DNA of 6,292 bases from JALUUH01 sp964636675 (GTDB taxonomy: Bacteria > Pseudomonadota > Gammaproteobacteria > S012-40), in assembly GCA_964636675.1 (NCBI GenBank), contig CAZWUO010000206.1, positions 1-6,292 on the forward strand, in the 5' to 3' direction. The position numbers were made by a program, and so were the translations under genes. A model generated the notes under the pieces. That model ran no database searches. It had not been told where the DNA came from and saw nothing but the letters and a program-made list of their open reading frames with translations. Shown one piece after another: positions 6,250 through 6,292 of this stretch (positions within the stretch are counted from its first letter, which is position 1; every line of letters begins with the position of its first letter).

Positions 6250-6292
6250 AAATATGATCTGCGGTATCCCAATCACCGGTTCGACGGATCAG

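Larger units (their letters stand above)
5964..6292. other. Upstream region to the right edge, no supported gene
   Basis: These 329 bases hold no gene I can support. Near the ankyrin gene there is a candidate -10 element. Further right are short repeats, listed separately, and several short open frames: plus strand 6126-6200 (24 codons), and minus strand 6160-6276 (38 codons, hydrophobic, GTG start, no ribosome site). A minus-strand frame runs from the window edge to a TAA at 6233-6235 (19 codons, ending DHICGFIR); it could be the tail of a gene beyond the edge, but 19 codons are too few to judge. Confidence 0.4.

Noticed and set aside
6160..6276. 38-codon hydrophobic minus-strand ORF as a real small membrane protein
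   Set aside because: GTG start without a Shine-Dalgarno sequence; a T-rich stretch easily yields hydrophobic codons. It is kept only as part of the edge-region finding.
6270..6292. tRNA-like T-arm (GGTTCGA) at the right edge
   Set aside because: The base where the conserved C61 should fall is G, and no 5-base T-stem forms around the loop.

Overview
The window looks like ordinary chromosome from a marine- or environmental-type gammaproteobacterium of low to middling GC. The main evidence is the gene order birA, coaX, SPOR-domain protein, tRNA-Thr, all on the minus strand. That is the arrangement I know from Pseudomonas and related lineages, where a Thr-Tyr-Gly-Thr tRNA cluster and tuf follow. 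The type III pantothenate kinase, instead of CoaA, argues against enteric bacteria. The genus cannot be read from this window.

Every supported gene lies on the minus strand, so transcription runs from high to low coordinates. From the right: 5964-6292 is non-coding or unexplained and holds a candidate promoter and some short repeats. A secreted ankyrin-repeat protein (5217-5963) is followed after 34 bases by a cytoplasmic-type M61 metallopeptidase with a C-terminal PDZ domain (3365-5182). A 270-base AT-rich gap (3095-3364) follows and contains a perfect 10-base inverted repeat. Then comes a tight cluster: a small lipoprotein with a transthyretin-like fold (2750-3094), birA (1694-2719), coaX (936-1697) and an inner-membrane SPOR protein (95-925). 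The window ends inside the first half of a tRNA-Thr gene (1-33), which has its own promoter.

The left cluster is housekeeping: BirA attaches biotin to acetyl-CoA carboxylase and probably represses biotin genes, CoaX starts coenzyme A synthesis, and the SPOR protein probably binds septal peptidoglycan. birA and coaX share a GTGA overlap. birA and coaX start with GTG and the SPOR gene may do so too, which together with weak ribosome sites suggests translational coupling. The right pair (periplasmic ankyrin protein plus peptidase) has no function I can name beyond its families.

I found no mobile element, CRISPR array, defence system or convincing new system. The points most worth checking are the possible 7-codon leader ORF ending inside the birA start codon, the inverted repeat upstream of the lipoprotein-birA cluster, and the small repeats near the right edge.
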